Source of the DNA: Brotaphodocola catenula
GTDB taxonomy: Bacteria; Bacillota; Clostridia; Lachnospirales; Lachnospiraceae
DNA: 35,729 nt
Direction: 5' to 3'
Assembly (NCBI GenBank): GCA_020686985.1
Contig: JAJEPU010000034.1
Coordinates: forward strand, 1-35,729
Shown here: piece after piece, positions 1-9,287 of the stretch
Layout: every line of letters begins with the position of its first letter
Numbering within the stretch: the stretch's first letter is position 1
The notes under the pieces: model-generated
Database searches by the model: none
What the model was told of the DNA's origin: nothing
What the model saw: only the letters and a program-made list of their open reading frames with translations
Translations under genes and position numbers: made by a program

Positions 1-162
1 GGCTGCATGGATCATTTTTTCGAATCATGGTGCAATTTTTAGGCTAGAGATTGCTCCGTGAATAATTCAGGTTTATTGTATGTAGTTTGAGAGAAAATGT
101 CAACTATTTTTTTTAATTATGATACAATGTGGATATAAGTGAAGACAAACAGGAGGCATTTT

Positions 163-717
163 ATGATCTACACCACAACCTATAATTCCCCGATTGGACC
201 GTTTTTTCTTGCGTCAGATGACATTGGGCTCATCGGTGTCTGGATGGACGGGCAGAAATATTTTGCCGATTCCATAAAGACAAAATCCTCAATCAGCAAA
301 GAGACAGATATTCTCTCACAGACCAAACACTGGCTTGATCTCTACTTTTCTGGCAAAAATCCTGATTTTCTGCCCCCGCTCCACCCGCAGACTTCCTCCG
401 AATTTCGCAAAGCCGTGTGGAAGATTCTCCTTACGATCCCCTACGGGCACACAATGACTTACGGAGAACTCGCCAAACAGCTTGCCAAAGAAAACGGAGT
501 CTCCAAAATGTCTGCTCAGGCAGTCGGCGGTGCAGTCGGGCACAATCCAATTTCTATCCTCATCCCGTGTCACCGCGTTGTCGGATCAAATGGCAGTCTG
601 ACCGGATATGCCGGCGGGATCGACAAAAAGATCAAACTGCTGACCCTCGAGCACACCGACATGAGCCATCTCTTTGTTCCGAAAGCAAGTTTTTCTTTAC
701 AACCGGAACCGGAGTGA
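163..717 (+). CDS. ogt: Methylated-DNA--protein-cysteine S-methyltransferase (Ogt/MGMT type)
   Basis: A suicide repair protein that moves the alkyl group from O6-methylguanine (or O4-methylthymine) in DNA to its own cysteine. The family active-site motif IPCHRVV is present near residue 145, followed by GSNGSLTGYAGG, and the helix-turn-helix region TIPYGHTMTYGELA precedes it. The 184-residue length fits a stand-alone Ogt without an Ada domain. I start at the ATG at 163 because AGGAGG lies at 151-156; an in-frame GTG at 139 lies upstream of that site and is unlikely. A TACAAT hexamer at 123-128 could be its -10, but no convincing -35 is seen. It converges with the protease gene, leaving 38 bp between the two stop codons. 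Confidence 0.93.
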   Translation: MIYTTTYNSPIGPFFLASDDIGLIGVWMDGQKYFADSIKTKSSISKETDILSQTKHWLDLYFSGKNPDFLPPLHPQTSSEFRKAVWKILLTIPYGHTMTYGELAKQLAKENGVSKMSAQAVGGAVGHNPISILIPCHRVVGSNGSLTGYAGGIDKKIKLLTLEHTDMSHLFVPKASFSLQPEPE

Positions 718-755
718 ACGGGAAGTCTCTGCCGTACATAATTTTATCCGGATAA

Positions 756-2705
756 TCAGATTCTTTCCTGCCTTGGCAGACTGTCCCTGACGCAGAGCGT
801 TCCAAAGCCCACATAAGGATTCGGATACTCTGAAAATCCCGGAAGCTGGCGTGCGCCCCGCCTCAAATATGCCTTAACTTTCTCACCATAGAGATAGGGA
901 TCATTTCCATTTACAATTCCCCACTCCATCATCAGCGCCGTGCTCCCAGTCACGACAGGTGTCGCAAATGAAGTCCCGGACACCTGCCGATACCCGCCTC
1001 CGGGCGACGGTGCCATAAGCCCGACTCCGGGTGCAGCAAGATCCGGTTTTACAAACTGATTTTTCCTCGTAAATCCGCGCCCTGAAAAGTCCGCATATGA
1101 CTGATAAGCGCTGTTATATGCCCCGACTGTGATCACATTCTGGGCGCAGGACGGGATTGTCAGCGTCGTGTCCGGCGATGGGCGCAAGAACCGTGTGGAC
1201 TCTCCGAGAATGCCGGCAGACGGAAGCCACAGATCATACCGCCCCACAACGGTCCGAACCGCCGTGATCCAAAACGTCCAGTCCCCGCTCTCGACATATG
1301 CCCCTTCATCCGGCACAAAGTCAAAATAGATTTCCTGAGCGAGACTGTACGGTCCCGGCTTCCCGTAATAAATCAAGATCTGCGTCTGACGATAACGATA
1401 GCGCACTGCACCGAGCGTCTCAGCCAACGGGCCAAAGATCTCCCCGGTCGGCGTCTGAAGACGGATCTCAAACTGATCCGTGTAATCTTTCCAGAGCTGT
1501 ACCGAAAATCCATTTTCATATTCCCCGACGAGAAGTTCCACCTTTGCTTCTTCCGCATTTGTCTCGGTCGGTGTTCTGCGAAATCCTGCTCCGTTCCCAC
1601 TTGCACCTGCTCCCAAATTTTGATTCCTGCGTTCTCTCACAATGCCTGAAACGTGACCCGAGGAAGCCCCCTCATTCCCGCTCCCGACGACAATCGTCGT
1701 CCTTCCGTAATTTCCAATGTCATTCAAAAATGTCTCCAAAAGACTGCTCCCATCATGAGACCCATAGGTATTTCCAAAACTCAGATTCAGTGCAAGAGGA
1801 CGATTCTCCCCCACTGCCCGCACAACTGCAAAATTCACGGCTCGCATAACTTCAGTTGTCCGTGGAAATCCCTCCGCCGGCAAATTTGCCTGCGGATTGC
1901 CAAGTTTGATTACAAGCAGCTCACTCTCATAGGCAACTCCACGGTAACGCCCCTTCCTTGCCCTTCCATTTCCGACTGCAATCCCTGCAACTGCTGTCCC
2001 GTGACCACTGCTGTCAACAGACGGAAGAATGCGATACGCCTGATTTCGATCTCCTCCCGCAAGCGCCTGGTTGATCTCCTCCCTCGTAAATACCTGTCCA
2101 AGCGTCTGGTCCCAGAGTGCAAGAATCCGTGTCGTCCCATCCGGATTGCGAAAATCTTCATGAAACCAGTCAATCCCCGAATCTGCCACAGCGATGATCG
2201 TCCCGCTTCCAGTAAGTCTACCAAGCCCGTCAAATCCGCTAAATTCATTTTTTGCTCCCTGTCCGTCATCAGGATCCCGTCCATTCCCAGATTCATCAAA
2301 CAGCTCTTGAAGCGCAGAAATACACGAGGCTGTCCCAATCGTTTCCGAAAAGAACAGCCTCTTTGGTTTTTCTATGTATTCAATTTGTGGCAGAGCACTC
2401 ACCCGTTCAATCAGAGACTCTGGCAGAGTCAGGATCGCATATTCATTGCGCATTTCCTCAACTTTTATTTTATCACGTTGTCCTGTGTGGCGTTCTCGTT
2501 CAACCTGATTTTCAAGTGCATCGAGACTGCCTGAATATTTGACAATCACCTCCCAGGTCTTTTCCTGCGGATTGTACCCCGTCTCAAGTTCCTGAGAGCG
2601 CGCCCTCTCCTCCGGCGTGACATCAAGTGAGAGATTTAAAATATTTTCCAGCTTCTGATTCGTCGAAGTTCCCGTTTTTTCCACACTCAAATCAATTTCT
2701 ACCAT
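756..2705 (-). CDS. S8 family serine peptidase, Csp-like subtilisin
   Basis: A 649-residue subtilisin-fold protease. The catalytic triad is complete: Asp175 in ADSGID, His235 in SGHGTAVAG and Ser579 in SGTSFATP, with the oxyanion Asn344 in GSGNEG. Residues 1 to about 120 look like a propeptide (VIVKYSG..., then ALPQIEYIEKPK). About 200 residues separate the oxyanion loop from the Ser region and include a beta-rich part (about 385-495) where Csp proteases carry a jelly-roll insertion. There is no signal peptide, as is usual for clostridial Csp proteins that act in the spore or cytoplasm. In Clostridium perfringens CspB processes a germination lytic enzyme; whether this protein does so is inference, since no sporulation gene is adjacent. 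No strong ribosome binding site is visible, so the start is moderately sure. Confidence 0.87.
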   Translation of the reverse strand: MVEIDLSVEKTGTSTNQKLENILNLSLDVTPEERARSQELETGYNPQEKTWEVIVKYSGSLDALENQVERERHTGQRDKIKVEEMRNEYAILTLPESLIERVSALPQIEYIEKPKRLFFSETIGTASCISALQELFDESGNGRDPDDGQGAKNEFSGFDGLGRLTGSGTIIAVADSGIDWFHEDFRNPDGTTRILALWDQTLGQVFTREEINQALAGGDRNQAYRILPSVDSSGHGTAVAGIAVGNGRARKGRYRGVAYESELLVIKLGNPQANLPAEGFPRTTEVMRAVNFAVVRAVGENRPLALNLSFGNTYGSHDGSSLLETFLNDIGNYGRTTIVVGSGNEGASSGHVSGIVRERRNQNLGAGASGNGAGFRRTPTETNAEEAKVELLVGEYENGFSVQLWKDYTDQFEIRLQTPTGEIFGPLAETLGAVRYRYRQTQILIYYGKPGPYSLAQEIYFDFVPDEGAYVESGDWTFWITAVRTVVGRYDLWLPSAGILGESTRFLRPSPDTTLTIPSCAQNVITVGAYNSAYQSYADFSGRGFTRKNQFVKPDLAAPGVGLMAPSPGGGYRQVSGTSFATPVVTGSTALMMEWGIVNGNDPYLYGEKVKAYLRRGARQLPGFSEYPNPYVGFGTLCVRDSLPRQERI

Positions 2706-2820
2706 CTCTGTCTTGCCAATCCATTCATTCGGTTTTTCATTTTTCTGTCTAAGATATTCCAGAGCTCATCAAAACATTCTTCCCCGCCCGATCATTTAAG
2801 ATCTAAGCACATTTTAAGAT

Positions 2821-4662
2821 CTAAATCGCAAATCCGGAATACTGCGTCATATACAGCTCATAATACTTTCCCTGTTTCTTTAACAGATCTTCATGGGTTC
2901 CGCTCTCCACAATCTCGCCGTGATCCATCACGACAATCAGATCCGAGTCGCGAATCGTCGACAGGCGGTGCGCGATCACAATGCTCGTGCGCCCCTGCAT
3001 GATTTTCTGCATCGCAGTCTGAATCGCCTTCTCCGTCCGGGTATCGACATTTGAGGTCGCCTCATCGAGAATCAGAATCTCCTGGTCTGCGACAAACGCG
3101 CGGGCGATCGCAAGAAGCTGTCGCTGACCCTGACTGATTGTCGCACCTGCTCCTTCGAGAACCGTATCATACCCCTGTGGGAGATGGTGAATCATTTCCG
3201 CACAATAACTCATTTCCACAGCCCGCTCGATCTCCTCCTCACTTGCCCCTTCTCTGCCGTATCTTAAATTGTTGCGGACGGTATCGGAAAACAGAACCGT
3301 GTCCTGCAACACAATCGCCATGTGTTTTCGCAGATCATCCCGCGCAATCGTTCGGATATCACGACCATTGATCAGAATCTCTCCGCTGTCAATCTCATAA
3401 AACCGCATCAAAAGATTTACAATCGTCGTCTTTCCGCTTCCGGTCGCCCCGACGAGAGCAATCTTTTTCCCTGCCGGAACCGTCAGTGAAAAGTCATGGA
3501 TCACCGGTTTTCCAGGTTCATACGAAAAGCTGACATCCCGAAATTCCACCGACGCCTGTCCCTGTTCTGCATGAACCACACGGACAAAGGGTTCTCCATC
3601 CATTTCCTCATTTTTTTCATCGAGAACGCGAAACACCCGCTCCGCTCCTGCGACCGCAGTCTGCAACTGACCGTAAATCTGGGCAATCTCATTGATCGGA
3701 CGACTGAACTGTTTTGCATAGACGATAAATGCCGAGATCACACCGATGGAGATCACTCCCTTTAAGGAAAAATACCCGCCAAAGACGGCAATGATCACAA
3801 ATCCCGTATTGCCGATCGCATTCATGATCGGTCCCATGACTCCGCTGAAAATATCCGTCCGGATTCCCGCCTTTGTGAGAGCATCCGCGGTCTCACAGAA
3901 TTCCTGCGTTGTGATTTTCTGACGGTTGTAAGCAAGAATCGTCGCATAGCCTGAGACCATCTCCTCGACCGTGCCATTCAACTGTCCGAGAAGCATCTGG
4001 CGCTTTCTTGAAAACTTGCGCACCTGTCCCGAGAGAACCTTCGTTGCCAACAGCGTCAGAAAGACCGTAATCAGGCTTAACAGCGCCAGTTGCCAACAAT
4101 ACCAGATCATGACAATCATCGTTCCAACGATCGTGAGCACCCCTGAGCAGAAGGATGGCAGGGACTGAGAAACCGTCGTCGAGATATTTTCGATGTCGTT
4201 TGTCATCCGGCTCATCACATCTCCGTGCGAGTGGGTGTCCATGTATCGGATCGGTAAATCGACAAATTTTCCAAACAATTCCTCCCTCATCTGCTTTACA
4301 ACGCTCTGACCAAGTCTGGCGCTTAAAAGTCTCTGGAAAAGCCCGCTGACACTGTAACAGAGATAGACGAAAATCATCGCAATCAGACAGGAACCCAGAT
4401 TTCCATGTTTCTCTTTCGCAATGATATCCACCGCCCGGCTCTGAAGACTCGGCGCATAGATGCCACAGACTGTTCCAAACACAACCACACCAAGCATCGC
4501 AAAGACAACTGCCCGCTCACGCGCAAAATAAGAGAGCAGTCGCTTTAAGGTTCCGCGAATATCGTTTGCATACTCAATCTGCGCAAATCTCTGTCCCCTC
4601 GTTCTCGTTCCGGGGAGGTTTCCCTGAACCAACTTCGGAATTTTTTCATTTCCTTCGTTCAT
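2821..4662 (-). CDS. ABC exporter half-transporter with canonical catalytic Glu (second subunit)
   Basis: A 613-residue membrane-NBD fusion: a six-helix transmembrane domain at about 45-330 and a nucleotide-binding domain at about 370-600. Walker A is GATGSGKTT (405-413), Walker B is ILILDE with Glu534, and the switch His565 is in IVIAHR. The signature motif is degenerate (ISQGQ, 509-513). The start overlaps the upstream subunit by 4 bp (ATGA), so the two are translationally coupled and probably form one heterodimer of the TM287/288, BmrCD or LmrCD type. The substrate cannot be read from sequence; drugs, lipids or peptides are usual. Downstream, two copies of TTAAGATCTAA lie at 2796-2806 and 2814-2824, the second overlapping the stop codon. 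Confidence 0.93.
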   Translation of the reverse strand: MNEGNEKIPKLVQGNLPGTRTRGQRFAQIEYANDIRGTLKRLLSYFARERAVVFAMLGVVVFGTVCGIYAPSLQSRAVDIIAKEKHGNLGSCLIAMIFVYLCYSVSGLFQRLLSARLGQSVVKQMREELFGKFVDLPIRYMDTHSHGDVMSRMTNDIENISTTVSQSLPSFCSGVLTIVGTMIVMIWYCWQLALLSLITVFLTLLATKVLSGQVRKFSRKRQMLLGQLNGTVEEMVSGYATILAYNRQKITTQEFCETADALTKAGIRTDIFSGVMGPIMNAIGNTGFVIIAVFGGYFSLKGVISIGVISAFIVYAKQFSRPINEIAQIYGQLQTAVAGAERVFRVLDEKNEEMDGEPFVRVVHAEQGQASVEFRDVSFSYEPGKPVIHDFSLTVPAGKKIALVGATGSGKTTIVNLLMRFYEIDSGEILINGRDIRTIARDDLRKHMAIVLQDTVLFSDTVRNNLRYGREGASEEEIERAVEMSYCAEMIHHLPQGYDTVLEGAGATISQGQRQLLAIARAFVADQEILILDEATSNVDTRTEKAIQTAMQKIMQGRTSIVIAHRLSTIRDSDLIVVMDHGEIVESGTHEDLLKKQGKYYELYMTQYSGFAI

Positions 4663-6524
4663 GCAAATACTCCCTCCTCCCCGATCTGAGAGCGATAGAT
4701 ATCCTGATAGGCAGGACAGGTTCGCAAAAGTTCCTCATGCGTTCCACAGGCAGAAATCTCTCCATTCTCCATCAGAATAATCCGGTCTGCATGGCAAACA
4801 GAAGCAATTCTCTGCGCCACAATGATCTTCGTGCAATCTGAATGAGACTCCCTCAGCGCCCGATAAAGCAAAGCCTCGGTCTTTAAGTCAAGCGCGCTCG
4901 TCGCATCATCAAAAATCAGAATTTCTGCCGGTTTGAGCACAGCTCTCGCAATCGAGATTCGCTGTTTCTGCCCTCCGGACAGGCTCATTCCGCGCTCTGC
5001 GACCTGCGTGTCATATTGCAGTTCTGTCGATGAGATAAATTCATCCGCCTGCGCGATCACGGCTGATCTCCTGATCGCCTTCTCATCCGCATTTGGATCT
5101 CCCCAGCTGATATTTTCTCCGATCGTCATCGAGAACAGCTCACTCTTTTGAAGGGCAACCGCAATTTTTTCTCTCAGAGCCTCCTGCCGGTACTCCCTGA
5201 CATCGACTCCGTCAACGCGGACACTTCCTTCCGTCGCATCATAGAAACGGGAAATCAGGTTCAGCAGGGTTGTCTTTCCACATCCCGTCGCCCCCATAAT
5301 GCCGATCGTCTCCCCTCCGTGAATCGAGAGATTGATATGGGATAAGACCATCTCCGTGTTTCCCGGATAGGCAAATGAGACATCCCAAAACTCAATCTCG
5401 CCCCTCAGATCGCCGTTTTTGTCGCCGTTTTCTTCTCCGCTTTCTTTGTCTTTCTCTTTGCCTCTCAATTCACCAATCTTTTCATCTCCCGGCTCACTCT
5501 TCGCTTTCGTTTTCAGTTTCATTTTTTGTTCCGTTTTTGCACAAGCTCCAACAAACGTTCCATCTTTAATCTCCGGTTCGCTCTCAAGTACTTCCTTCAC
5601 CCGCTTCCACGAAGCCAAGCCCCTTGAGATATTCTGAAACAACATCACCATCATCAAAATTCCGTGAAGGAGCTGGGTTGTGTAAGTGATTCCCGCCATG
5701 ATACTGCCCGGTGTCGTTCTCCCGACTCCGACCTCAAACGAGCCGACAAGCAAAATCAATGCCACAACCAGATACATCATCGCATTGATCACCGGATTCA
5801 TGAATGCAAAAATGACGAGCGTCCGAAGCTGAATCCCGACAAGCCCCTCATTCGCCTTTCCAAACCGCTTCTTCTCATATGTCTCACGGACACAGGCCTT
5901 AATGATGCGGATCGCAGAGACATCCTCCTGCATGATCGCATTGATCTGATCGAGCTGAGCCTGCAATTTCAAGAACAGCGGTCTTGATCTCCACAGGCAG
6001 AACACAAGTGTCCCGACAAGAAACGGAAACGCGCACACGACAATCTCCCCAAACCGTACGTCCAGGCGAAACATCCAGTACATGCTTCCAAACGTCAACA
6101 ACAAAGTGCGAAGCATACCACGGACAAACTGGGAAACGAAATTCTGCACCTGCGTGATGTCGTTGGTCACTCTCGTCACCAGAGAACCTGCGCCAAACCG
6201 GTTCATCTGTGGAAATGAAAACTTCATGATCCGGTCAAAACAGTCTTTTCGCATCTCATTTCCAATGTTTTGTCCGGAAATGTGTACGAAAACGTTGTTC
6301 ATTGAGCCACAAAAACACCCCAAAAGCACAATGAGGATCATTCTTAAACCCAGAGCCCAGATCACGTTCATATCTCCGACCCCGCCATGATTCAGTCCCA
6401 AAACTCCCTCATCCACAATCCGGCTCATCATTCTCGGTTGAAGCAGGTCCATCGTCACCTCTCCAACCATAAAAAGCCCCGCCAATACCGCAAAATGAAG
6501 ATAACGCCGAATATACTTCCACAT
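4659..6524 (-). CDS. ABC exporter half-transporter with degenerate ATP site (first subunit)
   Basis: About 621 residues, the first gene of the exporter pair. Walker A is GATGCGKTT (Lys417) and the signature LSGGQ (515-519) is intact, but Walker B reads ILIFDD, with Asp540 where the catalytic Glu should be, and the switch histidine is Gln571 (IIVAQR). Together with ISQGQ in the partner, this gives one canonical and one degenerate ATP site, as in structurally studied heterodimeric exporters. Between the membrane domain and the NBD is an unusual linker of about 50 residues (324-375) rich in Lys, Glu, Asp and Gly. I start at ATG 6524, after GGGAAGGG; a TTG two codons upstream is less likely. Confidence 0.93.
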   Translation of the reverse strand: MWKYIRRYLHFAVLAGLFMVGEVTMDLLQPRMMSRIVDEGVLGLNHGGVGDMNVIWALGLRMILIVLLGCFCGSMNNVFVHISGQNIGNEMRKDCFDRIMKFSFPQMNRFGAGSLVTRVTNDITQVQNFVSQFVRGMLRTLLLTFGSMYWMFRLDVRFGEIVVCAFPFLVGTLVFCLWRSRPLFLKLQAQLDQINAIMQEDVSAIRIIKACVRETYEKKRFGKANEGLVGIQLRTLVIFAFMNPVINAMMYLVVALILLVGSFEVGVGRTTPGSIMAGITYTTQLLHGILMMVMLFQNISRGLASWKRVKEVLESEPEIKDGTFVGACAKTEQKMKLKTKAKSEPGDEKIGELRGKEKDKESGEENGDKNGDLRGEIEFWDVSFAYPGNTEMVLSHINLSIHGGETIGIMGATGCGKTTLLNLISRFYDATEGSVRVDGVDVREYRQEALREKIAVALQKSELFSMTIGENISWGDPNADEKAIRRSAVIAQADEFISSTELQYDTQVAERGMSLSGGQKQRISIARAVLKPAEILIFDDATSALDLKTEALLYRALRESHSDCTKIIVAQRIASVCHADRIILMENGEISACGTHEELLRTCPAYQDIYRSQIGEEGVFA

Positions 6525-6811
6525 AAGCAACCCTTCCCCAACCCCTCACCGGTCTACAAAAACTTGATTTTTCCGGTTTTTATCTGTTTTTCCAAATTTG
6601 AATCATTCTAAGTTTTAGTTTACCGCGTTTTTCCCAATCCTGCAAATCCTGTTTTCTGTTTGCCCTCAGCCCTCAGCTAATCGCCTAACTTGTCACCTTG
6701 TCACCTCCAGTTCCTTCTCGTTCATCATGCACTGCACAATCCGCCCCACCACTATATCACACAGAATTTTTCGTTCAGAAAGTCTTATCCCTGGCAGATT
6801 TCCATGTACGA

Positions 6812-7426
6812 CTACTCCATAGCTACTCCATCTCCATACATTCCCGAACATTCCAGAATGATCTTCTCACATCTCTCATACCCCAGTTCTGAGCTATTTA
6901 ATGACAGCGTGTAGTTGCTCGCCTTTCCCCACTTCTGATCCGTATAAAAATTATAATTCGTCATTCTTCTCTTATCCGTGTCCGCTATCATCTTCCTCGC
7001 CTCCTGCTCAGAAACCGCATAAATCCGGCAGATTCTCTGCGTCTTCTCTGGCAGATTTCCGTGTATAAACACGTTGAGCACATCCGTCCTGTCTCTCAAA
7101 ACAAAATCTGCATTTCTTCCGATGATCACACACGGTTCTTTCTCTGCAATTTCCAGAATGATCTTTCTCTGGACCTCATAGACGAGATCTTCCATTGATT
7201 TCCCGGCACTGTCCCGTCCGGCAAATGCATAGGCAAACAGTCCTTTTCGCGGAGAGAGTTCTGCACTCTCCTGAATATACTCCGAATCCAGTCCCGACTG
7301 CTGTGCAATCCGGTTGATCAGATTCTTGTCATAGTAAGCGATTCCAAGTTTCTTTGCGACTTCCTCCCCGATGAAACGTCCCCCGCTTCCAAATTCTCTG
7401 CTGATTGTGATGATTCTCTTTTTCAT
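6812..7426 (-). CDS. Cytidylate kinase-like family protein (P-loop)
   Basis: A 204-residue protein that opens with KRIITISREFGSGGRFIGEEVA, the P-loop-like start of the cytidylate-kinase-like family, followed by YYDKNLINRIA and IIGRNADFVLRDR. Members are common in Clostridia but have no settled substrate; they resemble Cmk yet are distinct from the housekeeping enzyme. The ATG at 7426 follows AAAGGAGGA at the right distance; an in-frame GTG seven codons upstream has no such site. It is separated from the MATE gene by a MITE-like element (7487-7619). The gap before the ABC operon (6525-6811) is AT- and CT-rich and shows no other feature I can name. Confidence 0.82.
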   Translation of the reverse strand: MKKRIITISREFGSGGRFIGEEVAKKLGIAYYDKNLINRIAQQSGLDSEYIQESAELSPRKGLFAYAFAGRDSAGKSMEDLVYEVQRKIILEIAEKEPCVIIGRNADFVLRDRTDVLNVFIHGNLPEKTQRICRIYAVSEQEARKMIADTDKRRMTNYNFYTDQKWGKASNYTLSLNSSELGYERCEKIILECSGMYGDGVAME

Positions 7427-7486
7427 TGCGTTTTCCTCCTTTTTCACTCAAAATTCATTCAAAACACCTCTAATTTACAACATCTC

Positions 7487-7619
7487 GTAACTATTCAGTA
7501 CCTTTATAGTTACGAACAAAAATCCATTCCAGATCGGCTACGCCGATGGGATTTTTGCCTTCTAACCTATGTTTTCTTACGGTCAGCGCAGCAAGTGCGC
7601 AAACCTACTGAACAGTTAC
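7487..7619. mobile_element. MITE-like element with terminal inverted repeats and 8-bp duplication
   Basis: The ends are GTAACTATTCAGTA (7487-7500) and TACTGAACAGTTAC (7606-7619), inverted repeats matching at 13 of 14 positions. The octamer AACATCTC stands directly outside each end (7479-7486 and 7620-7627), which is a perfect target-site duplication; because of the GTAAC end it can be extended to TTACAACATCTC. The interior holds a hairpin built from ATCGGC (7533-7538) and GCCGAT (7542-7547) inside AAAAATCC/GGATTTTT arms. The element is 133 bp and non-coding. The right duplication touches the first base of the MATE stop codon. Confidence 0.75.
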
Positions 7620-7626
7620 AACATCT

Positions 7627-8994
7627 CTAACTCAGAACATCTACGGTCGTCTTTGTGATTTTCTTCAAGAACACATAGCCAACCAGACAGGACAGAGCTT
7701 CCGTGATCGGAAACGACCACCAGATCAATGTAAGATCTGCCTGACCATTTCTCACGAAAATCGAGAACACGCCTGCGAGTGGCAGAATGATCACAAGCTG
7801 TCTGAGCAGAGAGATCACGAGCGATTCGAGTCCGCGGTTTAATGCCTGATAAATGCCCTGGTAGGCAACATTGATTCCTGCAAAGAGGAAACTGATCGAA
7901 ATCACACGCATTGCGCCAATAAAGTACTCTCGCGACTGCCCCGCATTGAATAATATCGCAAACGATACCGGAAATCCTTCTGTCACAAAGATACCAAAAA
8001 TCATCAGAATCACCGTATACAAAATTCCATATTTGATTCCATCCCGAATTCTCTTTCTGCTTCGCATTCCATAACCAAACGCAAGAATCGGCGTGATTGC
8101 GTCTCTTAAACCAAAGGCGAGGAAGAGCACAAACTGCTGAACCTTATAGAAGAGCCCATATGCAGTCTGCGCGGACGGACTGAATTTGAGAATTAGGTTC
8201 ATCGCATATACCATGATCGACATCAGTGCCTGCGCAATGATTGCCGGAAGTCCGACCGCATAGATTTCCCGGATAATCGCACCATTCGGCTTCATCATCT
8301 TCGCACCATGCTCAAACTCATGGTTGAGTCTCAGATGAAAGATCAAAAGAAGTCCCGCAGATACCACCTGACCGATCACCGTCGCATACGCCGCACCGCA
8401 AACTCCCATCTCCGGAACCGGGCCGAGTCCATAAATCATAATCGGATCTAAGATGATATTGACAACCGCACCGACTACCTGACCGATCGTCGAATAGAGG
8501 GAACGTCCCGTCGCCTGAAGCAGTTTCTCAAACAGGGAAAAATAGATAATTCCAAATGAGACGACACAACAGATTCTCAAATAACTCACCGCCATTTCAA
8601 GCACTTCCGGATCAATTGTCTGAGACGAGATATAGACTTTTACTCCAAAAATTCCAAACAGTAGACAGATCAGATAAATGACTGCCCCTAGAAACAGGCT
8701 ATTGCCCGCAACCATTCCCGCTTTCTTTCGATTTCCCTGTCCTAGAGTTCTCGCAAGCAGCGCATTCGTTCCGACTCCGGTTCCAATTCCGACTGCGACC
8801 ATCAGCATCTGGATCGGAAAAACCAGCGTCAACGCATTCAGCGCCGACTCGCTTCCCGTTTTCATATTTCCGACAAAGGCACTGTCCACAATGTTGTAGA
8901 CTGCCTGAAGTGCCATCGATAGGATCATCGGGATTCCCATCTGAACCATCAGCTTACCAACCGGCATCTCCTTCATTTTGTTGCTTTCTGCCAT
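7627..8994 (-). CDS. MATE family efflux transporter
   Basis: A 455-residue protein with about 12 hydrophobic helices and the MATE start [33 protein letters not shown], including the family's Q-x-x-Y-N-x-x-D segment. Family members are Na+- or H+-coupled exporters of cationic drugs or metabolites in the cytoplasmic membrane. The ATG at 8994 follows GAAGGAGGAG. It is transcribed divergently from a second MATE gene at 9475, and its roughly 245-nt leader starts at a very good promoter and carries strong hairpins. A mobile element abuts the stop codon, so any original terminator may have been displaced. Confidence 0.93.
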   Translation of the reverse strand: MAESNKMKEMPVGKLMVQMGIPMILSMALQAVYNIVDSAFVGNMKTGSESALNALTLVFPIQMLMVAVGIGTGVGTNALLARTLGQGNRKKAGMVAGNSLFLGAVIYLICLLFGIFGVKVYISSQTIDPEVLEMAVSYLRICCVVSFGIIYFSLFEKLLQATGRSLYSTIGQVVGAVVNIILDPIMIYGLGPVPEMGVCGAAYATVIGQVVSAGLLLIFHLRLNHEFEHGAKMMKPNGAIIREIYAVGLPAIIAQALMSIMVYAMNLILKFSPSAQTAYGLFYKVQQFVLFLAFGLRDAITPILAFGYGMRSRKRIRDGIKYGILYTVILMIFGIFVTEGFPVSFAILFNAGQSREYFIGAMRVISISFLFAGINVAYQGIYQALNRGLESLVISLLRQLVIILPLAGVFSIFVRNGQADLTLIWWSFPITEALSCLVGYVFLKKITKTTVDVLS

Positions 8995-9019
8995 TTTCTT
9001 TTTCTCCTCCTTCTTCTTT

Positions 9020-9187
9020 TTGTCCCCATAAAATCAAAAAAGTGTGTATCTTTTCCCGTAAGTTGACAAGTTGGACTTACGCTGATAAGCTACACACTGA
9101 TTTCTGATACCTGTATTCACTTTTCTGTACACATTTTTACATATCTCTTCTCGTATCTGCACGAACCTTGTTGATTTTGTGGGACAA
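9020..9187 (-). other. Structured 5' leader of MATE gene, closed by a long-range stem
   Basis: Read on the minus strand, TTTGTCCCACAAAATC (9187-9172) can pair with GATTTTATGGGGACAAA (9036-9020), a stem of 16-17 pairs with one mismatch and one bulge, closing a roughly 135-nt interior. Inside lies a terminator-like hairpin: GTGTGTA (9098-9092) pairs with TACACAC (9047-9041), with an inner GTAAGT/ACTTAC stem, followed by TTTTTT. The closing stem uses the sequence directly after the T-run. This could be an RNA switch, or the inverted-repeat ends of an old mobile element; I do not recognise a known class. Confidence 0.45.
9041..9098 (-). terminator. Terminator-like hairpin in MATE leader (attenuator candidate)
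   Basis: On the minus strand GTGTGTA...TACACAC, with an inner GTAAGT...ACTTAC stem, is followed by TTTTTTGATTTT (9040-9029). It sits about 35 nt upstream of the start codon at 8994, inside the leader rather than behind a gene, which fits premature termination control. Confidence 0.6.
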
Positions 9188-9189
9188 AT

Positions 9190-9240
9190 AAAAACGAGCA
9201 GTCAAAAACTGGATTTACGCAGTTTCTGCTACTCGTTTAC
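9190..9240 (-). terminator. Hairpin with T-tail at the very start of the MATE transcript
   Basis: On the minus strand AAACGAG (9238-9232) pairs with CTCGTTT (9198-9192), the stem continuing through AGCAG/CTG and AAACTG/CAGTTT, followed by a T-rich tail (TTTTTATTTG). It begins within a few bases of the predicted transcription start at about 9240. It could be an early terminator or a 5' stabilising stem-loop. Confidence 0.5.
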
Positions 9241-9246
9241 CCGCTC

Positions 9247-9275
9247 ATTATATTTCCTGTTTTTCAAAAAGTCAA
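9247..9275 (-). promoter_or_regulatory. Promoter of the minus-strand MATE gene
   Basis: TTGACT (9275-9270), a 17-bp spacer and TATAAT (9252-9247), an almost perfect vegetative sigma promoter. The predicted start at about 9240 lies just in front of a hairpin. Confidence 0.8.
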
Positions 9276-9287
9276 CAAAAAATTTGC

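Noticed and set aside
718-755. Terminator between ogt and the protease gene
   Set aside because: TTATCCGGATAA can form only a very short stem and no clear T-run follows on either strand.
1653-2534. 293-codon open frame on the plus strand opposite the subtilisin gene
   Set aside because: Antisense to a gene with an intact catalytic triad; the composition (Pro/Ser/Arg/Cys-rich) is that of a shadow frame.
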